Under the pieces are notes generated by a model that was given only the letters and a program-made list of their open reading frames with translations, made no database searches and was not told where the DNA came from. 16,978 nucleotides of DNA. Origin: Pseudomonadota bacterium. GTDB lineage: Bacteria > Pseudomonadota > Alphaproteobacteria > Rhizobiales > Devosiaceae. A program made the position numbers and the translations under genes. The stretch lies in contig JAEYTN010000446.1 in the NCBI GenBank assembly GCA_023433985.1, forward strand, positions 1 to 16,978, read 5' to 3'. This document shows, in pieces, positions 6,351 to 12,918 of the stretch (its first letter is position 1; each line of letters starts with the position of its first letter).

Positions 6351-6601
6351 GCGACCCGACCCGACCGCCCGGCAGCGACCCGCGCTACCTGGTCGACCCC
6401 CGGGTGCTCGAAATGCTGGTCTGCCCGCTGACCAAGACGCGGCTGACCCTGTCGGCCGACCGCTCGGAACTGGTTTCGGTGGCGGCGCACCTGGCATTCC
6501 CGATCAAGCTCGGCGTGCCGATGCTCAGCCTCGACGAGGCGCGCGAGATCGACCCCGACGAGATGAAGGCATTTACCGCGAGGGGCGGGGAGCCGGAGTA
6601 G
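6347..6601 (+). CDS. UPF0434/Trm112-like small protein
   Basis: This 84-residue protein starts at TTG 6347, overlapping the LON gene's stop as TTGA, so it is probably translated by coupling. The core LVDPRVLEMLVCPLTKTRL, then ELVSVAAHLAFPIKLGVPML and DEAREID, is the UPF0434 (Trm112-like) domain. In Trm112 proteins of eukaryotes and archaea this fold activates methyltransferases. The bacterial relatives lack an established role. Only one cysteine (in VCPL) remains of the usual zinc-binding set, as I recall for alphaproteobacterial members, so zinc binding is unlikely. There is no alternative ATG near the conserved domain. It ends the cnoX operon, and a palindrome lies 36 bases after its stop. 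Confidence 0.85.
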   Translation: MSDPTRPPGSDPRYLVDPRVLEMLVCPLTKTRLTLSADRSELVSVAAHLAFPIKLGVPMLSLDEAREIDPDEMKAFTARGGEPE

Positions 6602-6636
6602 GGGCGGATCGACGTCGTGGCTGTGCCGCCCCTCCC

Positions 6637-6653
6637 ACCAGCCTGCGGCTGGT
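6637..6653. terminator. Palindrome between convergent operons (terminator or REP-like element)
   Basis: A perfect 7-bp stem, ACCAGCC with GGCTGGT, closed by TGC, lies between the UPF0434 and UbiH-like stops and is followed by CCCCTTTCCC. There is no real T-run, so it is a weak bidirectional terminator at best. The layout, a C-rich flank, a short palindrome and then CCCCTTTCCC, resembles REP-like intergenic elements of alphaproteobacteria. Confidence 0.4.
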
Positions 6654-6696
6654 CCCCTTTCCCTGCTGACGCGGTGGAGGATTCGGGCCAGTCGAC

Positions 6697-7929
6697 CTAG
6701 ATCTCCAATCCTCTCAGTAGCCTCGGGCCGGCGCGCTCCACGCCGGCGGCGCGGGAGATCATGAAGTCCTTGACCGGCCCGAGCCGGTCCACGACGCCGA
6801 GGCCGAAATCGCGGGCGGCGCGCACCGGTGCGAGATCGTTCGAGAACAGCCGGTTCATGCCGTCGGTGAGCATCGCCATCAGCGTGGTGTCGAAGCGGCG
6901 CCAGCGCTGGTAGCGTTCGAGCACGTCGGCCGCGCCGTGGTCCTGGCCGAGCCGCATGGCGTCGATTGCCACCTCGGCCAGCGCGGCGACATCCTTGAGG
7001 CCAAGGTTCAGGCCCTGGCCGGCGACCGGGTGGATGACATGGGCGGCATCGCCGATCAGCGCGAGGCGCGGCGCGACGAAGCTCCTGGCGATCTGCAGGC
7101 GGAGCGGGAAGGTCTGCACGCCCTTTTCCTCGAGCGTCACCTCGCCGAGGCCGAAACCCATCACTTCGGCGATCTCCAGCGCGATGGCTTCGGGCGCGCT
7201 CGCCTTCACGCGCGCGGCGTTGGCGGTCGTCTCGGTCCAGACGAGCGACGAGCGGTTCAACCCGCCAACACTTGGCAGCGGCAGGCTGGCGAAGGGGCCG
7301 TGCGGGCGGAAGTGCTCGTAGGCGATGCCCTCATGCGGCAGCGTATGAGCGATGGTGGTGACGATGCCCGACTGGCCGTAGTCGTGCCCGAAGGTGCCGA
7401 TGCGCGCATAGCCGCGCATCGCCGACATGGCGCCGTCGGACGCAACCACGAGCGGCGCCAGCAGCGTCCGGCCGTCGGCAAGGCTCACCCGGCCGTGGGC
7501 GCCCGCGCCGGAAAAGCCGGTGACCTCGGCGGGCGCTATCAGTTCGACCTGGCCCTCCAGCGCCCTGAGAAGGGCCGCCGCGAGCGCCGTGTTTGGCACC
7601 ATGTGAGCAAAGGCTTCGCCCGGCTTCACTTCACCCTCGAAGCTCAGGAACAGCGGCCGGGAGATGTCGCCGGTACCGGAGTCGGTGATCTTCATGCGGC
7701 GGATCGGCTCGCTCGCCGGGGCCACATCGTTCCATACGCCCAGTTGCTCGAACACCCGCCGGACGCCGGCGGCGATGGCGGTTGCCCGCTGGTCGGGGGG
7801 CACGGCGAAGGGACGGCGGTCGACCAGCGCGAGCTTCAGGCCGCGCATGGCGCGGGTCAGGGCCAGCGCCAGGGTCAGGCCGGCCGGCCCGCCGCCTACG
7901 ATGACGATGTCGTAGTGGAGCTCGCTCAT
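6697..7929 (-). CDS. UbiH/UbiF/COQ6-family FAD-dependent hydroxylase
   Basis: The 410-residue protein starts at ATG 7929, preceded by GGCGAGG. It is a class A flavoprotein monooxygenase. The Rossmann dinucleotide motif is VIVGGGPAGLTLALAL (residues 9-24). A DG motif is VVASDGAMSAMR (161-172). The second FAD-binding motif is LIGDAAHVIHPVAGQGLNLG (291-310). The H-P-x-x-GQG-x-NLG signature is typical of the UbiH/UbiF/VisC/COQ6 family, which hydroxylates the aromatic ring of ubiquinone precursors using NAD(P)H and O2. Which ring position this enzyme handles cannot be told from sequence, and alphaproteobacteria also have broad-specificity members such as UbiL. It is a peripheral inner-membrane or cytoplasmic protein. 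It stands alone and converges on the cnoX operon. Confidence 0.88.
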   Translation of the reverse strand: MSELHYDIVIVGGGPAGLTLALALTRAMRGLKLALVDRRPFAVPPDQRATAIAAGVRRVFEQLGVWNDVAPASEPIRRMKITDSGTGDISRPLFLSFEGEVKPGEAFAHMVPNTALAAALLRALEGQVELIAPAEVTGFSGAGAHGRVSLADGRTLLAPLVVASDGAMSAMRGYARIGTFGHDYGQSGIVTTIAHTLPHEGIAYEHFRPHGPFASLPLPSVGGLNRSSLVWTETTANAARVKASAPEAIALEIAEVMGFGLGEVTLEEKGVQTFPLRLQIARSFVAPRLALIGDAAHVIHPVAGQGLNLGLKDVAALAEVAIDAMRLGQDHGAADVLERYQRWRRFDTTLMAMLTDGMNRLFSNDLAPVRAARDFGLGVVDRLGPVKDFMISRAAGVERAGPRLLRGLEI

Positions 7930-8011
7930 GGGTACCTCGCCTCGCCGCGCTGCCTGCTATTTGGCCTTTTGCACCGCCACCCGCAAGCGGAAGCGGCGGG
8001 CCGTCTCAGTG

Positions 8012-8030
8012 TTGCACAATGCGTGAGCAA
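8012..8030. promoter_or_regulatory. NtrC-like enhancer site 1 upstream of glnK
   Basis: The dyad TTGC-N11-GCAA contains TGCACA-N5-TGAGCA (8013-8029), close to the NtrC consensus TGCACC-N5-GGTGCA. It lies about 140 bp upstream of the sigma-54-like element. It is one of two such sites spaced exactly 30 bp apart. Confidence 0.6.
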
Positions 8031-8042
8031 AATTCTCAAGAA

Positions 8043-8059
8043 TGCCCACGACGTGAGCA
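8043..8059. promoter_or_regulatory. NtrC-like enhancer site 2 upstream of glnK
   Basis: TGCCCA-N5-TGAGCA has the same architecture and an identical right half-site to site 1. The start-to-start distance of 30 bp is about three helical turns, which puts both sites on the same face of DNA, as expected for cooperative NtrC binding. It is about 100 bp upstream of the sigma-54-like promoter. Confidence 0.6.
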
Positions 8060-8156
8060 TGAATTGGGCAGTGCGGTTGCCGGAATTGCAGGCTGTGCCG
8101 TGCCGTCTATGAGATTCATCAGGATTTTCAATTGGTTGTGCATCGACATCGGAGTC

Positions 8157-8172
8157 TGGCACGGCACTTGAA
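8157..8172 (+). promoter_or_regulatory. Sigma-54-like promoter of glnK-amtB
   Basis: TGGCAC-GGCAC-TTGAA matches the RpoN consensus TGGCAC-N5-TTGCW except for one base, since the usually invariant GC at -12 is GA. The correct 10-base gap separates the -24 GG from that pair. The predicted start of transcription is near 8183, about 40 bases before glnK. A second weaker match (GGGCAG-N5-TTGCC, 8066-8081) has an intact GC but sits almost on top of NtrC-like site 2. Confidence 0.55.
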
Positions 8173-8224
8173 ACTGATTGCAGCGATTGGAGACCGTCCA
8201 AAACAAGTTTCGAAAGGGGCATCC

Positions 8225-8563
8225 ATGAAGCTGGTGATCGCAATCATCAAACCGTCGCGCCTGGAGGAGGTCCGCCAGGCCCTCAACTCGCTCGACGTGC
8301 ACGGCATGACCGTGACCGAAGTGAAGGGCTACGGACGACAGAAAGGCCACTCCGAAATCTATCGCGGCACCGAATATGCCGTGCACTTCCTGCCCAAGCT
8401 GAAGATCGAGATCGCGGTGGACGACGGCCAGGCCGACGCCATCGTCTCTGCCATCCGCGAAAGCGCCCAGACGGGGCGCATCGGCGATGGCAAGATCTTC
8501 GTGCTCGACCTTCTCGCCGTCACCCGCATCCGCACCGGCGAAACCGGCGCGGCTGCCCTGTGA
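8225..8563 (+). CDS. glnK: PII nitrogen regulatory protein GlnK
   Basis: The product has 112 residues, the standard PII length. It starts at ATG 8225 with AAAGGGG at good spacing. The sequence opens MKLVIAIIKPSRLEEVRQAL, has the T-loop GYGRQKGHSEIYRGTEY with the uridylylation tyrosine at position 51, and ends with the nucleotide-binding strand GRIGDGKIFVLDLLAVTRIRTGE. PII trimers bind ATP/ADP and 2-oxoglutarate and are modified by GlnD. GlnK in particular plugs the AmtB channel when nitrogen is ample. Its location directly upstream of amtB (26-bp gap) and downstream of NtrC/sigma-54-like sites identifies it as GlnK rather than GlnB. Confidence 0.96.
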   Translation: MKLVIAIIKPSRLEEVRQALNSLDVHGMTVTEVKGYGRQKGHSEIYRGTEYAVHFLPKLKIEIAVDDGQADAIVSAIRESAQTGRIGDGKIFVLDLLAVTRIRTGETGAAAL

Positions 8564-8589
8564 CGCCGCTCTTTTTGGGGAAAACAACA

Positions 8590-9948
8590 ATGATACAGAC
8601 CAAGTTGTCGAAGCTTGTCGGGCTGGGAGCCCTGGCGACGCTGGCGCTGACCCTGCCAGCCATCGCGCAGGACGCCGCACCGGCCGCCGAAGCCGCTGCG
8701 GAGGTCGCCGCGGAAGTCGCGACCATCGATTCGGGCGACACCTCCTGGATGCTCGTTTCCACCATCCTGGTCATCCTGATGACCATTCCGGGCCTTGCCC
8801 TGTTCTACGGCGGCCTGGTGCGCGCCAAGAACATCCTGTCGATCCTCAGCCAGGTGTTCATGGCCTTCTGCATGGTGGCCCTGCTGTGGGTGGCCTACGG
8901 CTACTCGCTGGCCTTCAGCGGTGCCGGCGAGGGCGGCCTGTCGGCTTTCATTGGCGACTTCTCCAACCTGTTCCTGGGAGCGGTGACGCCCGACTCGATC
9001 AGCGGCTCGATCCCCGAGCTGGTGTTCGTCGTGTTCCAGCTTACCTTCGCGGCCATCACCTCGGCGCTCGTCGTCGGCGGCATCGCGGAGCGCATGAAGT
9101 TCGGCGCGGTGATGCTGTTCCTCGCGATCTGGTTCACCTTCTCCTACCTGCCGATCGCCCACATGGTGTGGTCGGGCCCGGGCCTGTTCTTCGGCATGGG
9201 CGCGCTGGACTTTGCCGGCGGCACGGTGGTGCACATCAACTCGGGCGTCGCCGCGCTGGTCGCCGCGATCGTGCTCGGGCCGCGCACCGGCTTCCTCAAG
9301 GAGCCGATCCCGCCGCATAACCTCACCTTCACCTTCATCGGCGCCTGCCTGCTGTGGGTCGGCTGGTTCGGCTTCAACGCCGGCTCGGCCCTCGCCGCCA
9401 ATGGTCTTTCCGCCCAGGCCTTCCTCAACACCATCACCGCTCCGGCGGCAGCTGGTATTGCCTGGGCCGTGGCCGAGAAGTTCACCCGCGGCCACGCCTC
9501 GCTGCTGGGTGCTGCCTCGGGTGCCGTCGCCGGCCTCGTGGCCATCACCCCCGCGGCAGGCTTTGCCGGGACGTTCGGCGCCATCGTGCTCGGTGCGGTG
9601 GCCGGTGTGGTCTGCCTGTGGGCGGTCGTGACCCTCAAGCCGATGCTGAAGTACGACGACAGCCTCGACGTGTTCGGGATCCACGGCATCGGCGGCATCG
9701 TCGGCGCCATCGGCACCGGCATCGTGGCGGCCCCGTCGCTCGGTGGCTTCGGCGCGGCCGAGTACAACATGGCCGGCCAGCTCGGCACGCAGATCCTCGC
9801 GGTGGTCGTCGCCATCGTGTGGTCGGCGGTGGTTGCCCTCGTCGCCATGCTGATCGTCAAGGCCGTGTTCGGTGGCGCCCGCGTCTCCGAGTCGGCCGAG
9901 TCCGATGGCCTCGATATCTCGAGCCACGGCGAGCACGCCTACAACTAA
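8590..9948 (+). CDS. amtB: Ammonium transporter AmtB
   Basis: A 452-residue protein starts at ATG 8590 with GGGGA upstream. A cleavable signal peptide is likely at 1-26 (LALTLPAIA-QD), followed by an Ala/Glu-rich linker and the eleven-helix Amt fold. Visible landmarks are GLALFYGGLVRAKN (68-81), QLTFAAITSAL (150-160), and FSYLPIAHMVWSG (184-196) with the conserved tryptophan. ALDFAGGTVVHINSG (205-219) has the family aspartate and the first pore histidine (His215). GWFGFNAGSALAANG is at 258-272, and VFGIHGIGGIVG (361-372) has the second pore histidine (His365). It carries ammonium across the inner membrane under nitrogen limitation and is closed by GlnK. It is co-transcribed with glnK. Confidence 0.96.
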   Translation: MIQTKLSKLVGLGALATLALTLPAIAQDAAPAAEAAAEVAAEVATIDSGDTSWMLVSTILVILMTIPGLALFYGGLVRAKNILSILSQVFMAFCMVALLWVAYGYSLAFSGAGEGGLSAFIGDFSNLFLGAVTPDSISGSIPELVFVVFQLTFAAITSALVVGGIAERMKFGAVMLFLAIWFTFSYLPIAHMVWSGPGLFFGMGALDFAGGTVVHINSGVAALVAAIVLGPRTGFLKEPIPPHNLTFTFIGACLLWVGWFGFNAGSALAANGLSAQAFLNTITAPAAAGIAWAVAEKFTRGHASLLGAASGAVAGLVAITPAAGFAGTFGAIVLGAVAGVVCLWAVVTLKPMLKYDDSLDVFGIHGIGGIVGAIGTGIVAAPSLGGFGAAEYNMAGQLGTQILAVVVAIVWSAVVALVAMLIVKAVFGGARVSESAESDGLDISSHGEHAYN

Positions 9949-9956
9949 GCACTTGG

Positions 9957-9995
9957 CCCGCGCGGGGGAGATCTCCTCCCCTTGCCCCGCGCGGG
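9957..9995 (+). terminator. Strong hairpin just after amtB
   Basis: Perfect 11-bp arms, CCCGCGCGGGG (9957-9967) and CCCCGCGCGGG (9985-9995), enclose a 17-base loop. It starts 8 bases after the amtB stop. No T-run follows, so it may act with Rho or mainly protect the mRNA 3' end. Confidence 0.55.
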
Positions 9996-10004
9996 TCCGA
10001 CTGC

Positions 10005-10034
10005 CGGAGGGCCGGGTTCCGGCCCGGTCCTCCG
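10005..10034 (+). terminator. Second strong hairpin after amtB
   Basis: The 12-base arms CGGAGGGCCGGG (10005-10016) and CCCGGTCCTCCG (10023-10034) pair fully with one G-U wobble around a TTCCGG loop. The wobble is asymmetric: on the minus strand the same position is an A-C mismatch, so the hairpin is more stable in a plus-strand transcript. It also lacks a T-run. Confidence 0.5.
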
Positions 10035-10061
10035 CCCGTCACCCGGATTCCCGCTGACCGC

Positions 10062-10197
10062 GGCGTGCAGCTCACGTACCTCTTGGCCCGCCACAGAGGC
10101 TTCCCACTCGCAAACCGCGTGGGCTGCACACCCCGGTCAACGGCTCAGGGCCAACCCGGCCCGTGCCCGCCCCGCCAGGCGGGAGCGCCGTTGACCG
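10062..10197. ncRNA. Candidate structured RNA: two adjacent three-way junctions between amtB and the DUF1674 gene
   Basis: The convergent intergenic region contains no credible ORF but many nested inverted repeats. Element A: GGCGTGCAG (10062-10070) pairs with CTGCACACC (10124-10132), 8 of 9 positions. It encloses CCTCT/AGAGG (10079-10083 with 10095-10099, extended by TGG/CCA) and CCCAC/GTGGG (10103-10107 with 10119-10123). Element B: CGGTCAACGGC (10134-10144) pairs perfectly with GCCGTTGACCG (10187-10197). It encloses GGGCC/GGCCC (10148-10152 with 10158-10162) and CCCGC/GCGGG (10171-10175 with 10179-10183). I cannot match this to a named RNA family. Strand is undetermined, and in GC-rich DNA short stems occur by chance, although the 11-bp perfect arm is harder to dismiss. 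Confidence 0.35.
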
Positions 10198-10242
10198 ACC
10201 AGATCGTGCTTTGCAGTGCTCGAGGCGCCGGACCACCGTGCC

Positions 10243-10437
10243 TCAGAAATCCGCCGTCAGTCCCTTGATTTCCCAATCGCCGTAGCGGGCGGGGTCCAGG
10301 CCGCCGCGGCCACCCTTTTCGTCCTTGCCCTCGGCGGCCTTGCGGTCGATCTCGGCGCGGCGGGCCTGGGCCTCGGCCAGGGCGCGCCGGGCGGCGGGGG
10401 ACAGGGGCCTGGGAACGGTTTCGTCGCTCATCGACAT
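10243..10437 (-). CDS. DUF1674 protein, SDHAF4-like succinate dehydrogenase assembly factor
   Basis: A 64-residue protein starts at ATG 10437, close behind AAAGGG. An ATG two codons in (10431) is equally possible. The sequence is hydrophilic: a Pro/Arg/Ala-rich N-terminus ([20 protein letters not shown]), a Lys/Glu linker, and the invariant C-terminal block [23 protein letters not shown]. This block is the DUF1674 signature shared with mitochondrial SDHAF4/Sdh8. Those proteins bind the flavinylated SDH catalytic subunit and promote assembly of succinate dehydrogenase. The bacterial role is inferred from the family. It is divergently transcribed from htpX with about 93 bp between the starts. 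Confidence 0.88.
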   Translation of the reverse strand: MSMSDETVPRPLSPAARRALAEAQARRAEIDRKAAEGKDEKGGRGGLDPARYGDWEIKGLTADF

Positions 10438-10456
10438 TACCCTTTGGACAGCTTCC

Positions 10457-10486
10457 CTTGCCGGGAACCGGGCGCCGTCCCATCTA
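10457..10486 (+). promoter_or_regulatory. RpoH (sigma-32)-like heat-shock promoter of htpX
   Basis: CTTGCCG (10457-10463), a 15-base spacer, and CCCATCTA (10479-10486) fit the heat-shock pattern CTTGAAA-N13-15-CCCCATNTA. The predicted transcript would start around 10492, about 40 bases before the htpX ATG. HtpX is a stress protease controlled by heat shock or envelope stress in other bacteria, which makes the match more credible. Confidence 0.55.
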
Positions 10487-10530
10487 TTGGGCTATTGAAC
10501 ACCCGAACCGAGGTACAAGACTTACGGCTC

Positions 10531-11526
10531 ATGCTCAACTTCTTCCGCACATCGGTGTTGCTCGCGGCGCTCACGGCCATCTTCATGGCGGTGGGATATC
10601 TCGTCGGCGGCCAGAGCGGCATGTTGATCGCCTTCGTCGTGGCGGCGCTGACCAACCTGTTCGGCTACTGGAACGCCGACAAGCTGGTGCTCAGGATGCA
10701 GAACGCCCATCCGGTCGATCCGCGCCAGCAGCCCGACCTGTACCGCACCGTCGAAGCGCTGAGTCAGCGCGCCGGGATCCCGATGCCGAAGCTCTACGTC
10801 ATCGACACGGACCAGCCCAACGCCTTCGCTACCGGCCGCAACCCTGAGAACGGGGCCGTGGCCGTGAGTTCGGGCCTGCTGCGCCAGCTCGAGCCGCGCG
10901 AAGTTGCGGCGGTGATCGCGCACGAGCTGGCGCACATCAAGAACCGTGACACCCTGACCATGACGATCACGGCGACCTTCGCCGGTGCGATCTCCATGCT
11001 GGCGCAGTTCGGCCTGTTCTTCGGCGGCGGCAACTCGCGCGACAATCCGCTCGGCCCCATCGGCGTGCTGCTGGCGGTACTGGTCGCTCCGATCGCCGCC
11101 GTGCTGGTGCAAATGGCGGTAAGCCGTACCCGCGAGTACGAGGCCGACAAGGACGGGGCGCAGATAATGGGCGATCCGATGGCCCTGGCCTCGGCGCTCA
11201 GCAAGATCAGCCAGCTGGCGCAGCGCACGGTGAACATCCAGGCCGAGCGCAACCCGGCGCAGGCGCATATGTACATCTTCAACCCGCTTTCGGGTCAGCG
11301 GATGGACAACCTGTTTTCCACCCACCCGAACGTCCACAACCGCATCGCTCAGTTGCAGCGGCTGGCGGGCGAGATGCGGCTCGACGATACCGGCCGCCGT
11401 CCGGCGCCCCGCTTCAGCCAGCCGCAGCAGAGCTCCGCCCCGCGCGAGAACGGCGGCGGCTGGCGCGTGCCCTCGACCGGGGGCACCGAAGCGGATAATG
11501 CAACGCGGCGTGGCCCGTGGGGCTGA
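10531..11526 (+). CDS. htpX: Membrane metalloprotease HtpX (M48 family)
   Basis: The product has 331 residues from ATG 10531. The frame is open upstream to 10216, but the conserved N-terminus [20 protein letters not shown] marks the real start. No good RBS is present. Two N-terminal membrane helices (about 7-24 and 30-46) precede the cytoplasmic catalytic site [13 protein letters not shown] (HExxH zinc ligands His131, Glu132, His135). Two more helices follow (about 143-166 and 176-196), then [13 protein letters not shown] with the third zinc ligand Glu204. HtpX degrades misfolded inner-membrane proteins together with FtsH. The Ser/Pro/Gly-rich tail after residue 290, ending GPWG, is longer than in E. 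coli HtpX and is, as I recall, usual in Hyphomicrobiales. rsmB follows 16 bp after the stop. Confidence 0.95.
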   Translation: MLNFFRTSVLLAALTAIFMAVGYLVGGQSGMLIAFVVAALTNLFGYWNADKLVLRMQNAHPVDPRQQPDLYRTVEALSQRAGIPMPKLYVIDTDQPNAFATGRNPENGAVAVSSGLLRQLEPREVAAVIAHELAHIKNRDTLTMTITATFAGAISMLAQFGLFFGGGNSRDNPLGPIGVLLAVLVAPIAAVLVQMAVSRTREYEADKDGAQIMGDPMALASALSKISQLAQRTVNIQAERNPAQAHMYIFNPLSGQRMDNLFSTHPNVHNRIAQLQRLAGEMRLDDTGRRPAPRFSQPQQSSAPRENGGGWRVPSTGGTEADNATRRGPWG

Positions 11527-11542
11527 CATCCAGGGACGTGGT

Positions 11543-12841
11543 TTGAGAAAGCAGAAGAACCCGCCGGGGCTCCAGCTCCGGCTCCTCGCCGCCGAACGGC
11601 TGGGCGAGGAGCTCAAGGGGGCGAACTTCGCCCCCTTTTCGTCATCCGAGATCGAGGACGGGCGCGATCGGGCGCTCGCCAACCGGCTCGTCACGACAGC
11701 GCTGCGCCGGCACGGCCAGATCAATCTGATGCTGGCCAGGTTTCTCGACCGTGGCGTGCCGAAGAAATCCGGCCCGTTCGAGCCGATCCTCCGCCTGGCG
11801 CTGGCGCACCTGGTATTCCTGCCCGAACTCGGCGACCACTCGGCGATCTTCCTCGCAGTCGAGGCCGCGCGCAAGGACACGCGCTCGCAGCCTTATGCCA
11901 AGCTGATGAATGCCGTGCTGCGCCGCGCGCAGGGCGAAGCGCACCAGCTCAGCCACCTGCCGCACCAGGCGCTGTTCCCCGATACGCTGGGCCCGCTGTG
12001 GCGCGACACCTATGGTGAGGACGCCATAGAGGAGTTCGCCGCGGCGCTGGTCGAAGGGGCGCCGCTCGACCTGACGCTCAGGGACGAGGACCCGGCGCTG
12101 ATCGAGGCGCTGAATGCCGCGCCCATCCTCGCCGACACGGTGCGCGTCGAGACCCGCGACAAGCCGGTCGAGGCGCTGCCCGGCTATGCCGAGGGCCGCT
12201 GGTGGGTGCAGGACGCCGCCGCAGCTATCCCGGCGCGGCTGATCGATGCGCAGCCCGGCGCCCGCGTGCTCGACCTCTGCGCCGCTCCGGGCGGCAAGAC
12301 GGCACAGCTCGTGAAGGCCGGCTACCGGGTCACCGCGCTCGACAGCGACGCCGATCGCATGGCACGGCTCGGCGAGAACCTGAAGCGTCTCGGCTACGAG
12401 GCGGAACTCGTCACCGCGGATGCCCTCGAGTGGCAGCCGGAGGAGAAGTTCGACGCCATCCTGCTCGATGCGCCGTGTTCGGCCACCGGCACGTTCCGCC
12501 GGCACCCCGAGGTGGTGTGGCATCGCTCGGTTTCAGATATCGCGGGGCGGGCGGCCATTCAGAAACGGTTCATCACTCGTTCATTGTCGTGGCTGCAGAA
12601 GGGCGGCACCTTGGTCTACTGCGTCTGCTCGCTCGAGCCGCAGGAGGGTGAGGGGCACCTGGGCTGGCTCACCGAGCGCGATGATGTCAGCCTCGATCCG
12701 GTGGCGCCATCCGAGCTGGCCGGGCTCGAGGACGCCGTGCGGGCGGACGGAACGGTGCGGACGTGGCCCGGCCTGCCGCTTCCTGGGGATAATCCGGGGA
12801 CGCTCGATGGGTTCTTCGTTGCGCGGTTCCGTCGCCGCTGA
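11543..12841 (+). CDS. rsmB: 16S rRNA (cytosine-C5) methyltransferase RsmB family
   Basis: The protein has about 432 residues if it starts at TTG 11543, which has CAGGGACG at good spacing. ATG 11498 lies inside htpX, has no RBS, and adds residues unlike the family, so it was not chosen. Residues 10-145 form the NusB-like RNA-binding domain (DGRDRALANRLVTTALRRHG, RLALAHLVFL). The Rossmann methyltransferase domain follows: LDLCAAPGGKTAQL (SAM loop, about 243-256), ALDSDADRMARL, DAPCSATGTFRRHPEV (release cysteine, about 312) and YCVCSLEPQEGE (nucleophile cysteine, about 362). It makes m5C in 16S rRNA, at position 967 in E. coli. Assignment to RsmB rather than another Nop2/Sun enzyme rests on the NusB-like domain. 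A terminator-like palindrome lies inside its codons 25-32. Confidence 0.9.
   Translation: MRKQKNPPGLQLRLLAAERLGEELKGANFAPFSSSEIEDGRDRALANRLVTTALRRHGQINLMLARFLDRGVPKKSGPFEPILRLALAHLVFLPELGDHSAIFLAVEAARKDTRSQPYAKLMNAVLRRAQGEAHQLSHLPHQALFPDTLGPLWRDTYGEDAIEEFAAALVEGAPLDLTLRDEDPALIEALNAAPILADTVRVETRDKPVEALPGYAEGRWWVQDAAAAIPARLIDAQPGARVLDLCAAPGGKTAQLVKAGYRVTALDSDADRMARLGENLKRLGYEAELVTADALEWQPEEKFDAILLDAPCSATGTFRRHPEVVWHRSVSDIAGRAAIQKRFITRSLSWLQKGGTLVYCVCSLEPQEGEGHLGWLTERDDVSLDPVAPSELAGLEDAVRADGTVRTWPGLPLPGDNPGTLDGFFVARFRRR
11615..11639 (+). repeat. Terminator-like perfect palindrome inside the start of rsmB
   Basis: AAGGGGGCGAA (11615-11625), one C, and TTCGCCCCCTT (11627-11637), followed by two more T, form a perfect 11-bp hairpin with a TTTT end. 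It lies 72 bases into rsmB and about 90 bases after the htpX stop. The palindrome is translated as part of LKGANFAPFSS in the loop before the conserved DRALA block. Confidence 0.65.
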
Positions 12842-12918
12842 CACTCTGTGGCGGGCTTGGCAAGCGGGTGGCTGCAGCCTATCAAGCGCAGCGGGTTGTG
12901 GGATTTGAGGGCGTAGTC

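Noticed and set aside
8066..8081. Alternative sigma-54-like element (GGGCAG-N5-TTGCC) as the main glnK promoter
   Set aside because: It has an intact GC at -12 but sits 7 bp from NtrC-like site 2, too close for looping activation, and matches the -24 half less well than 8157-8172.
8359..9936. 525-codon minus-strand frame opposite glnK and amtB
   Set aside because: It lies antisense to two certain genes and reads as a low-complexity His/Asp/Gly/Arg-rich string with no fold-like pattern.
10522..11880. 452-codon minus-strand frame opposite htpX and the start of rsmB
   Set aside because: It covers two recognised genes in antisense and shows no motif.
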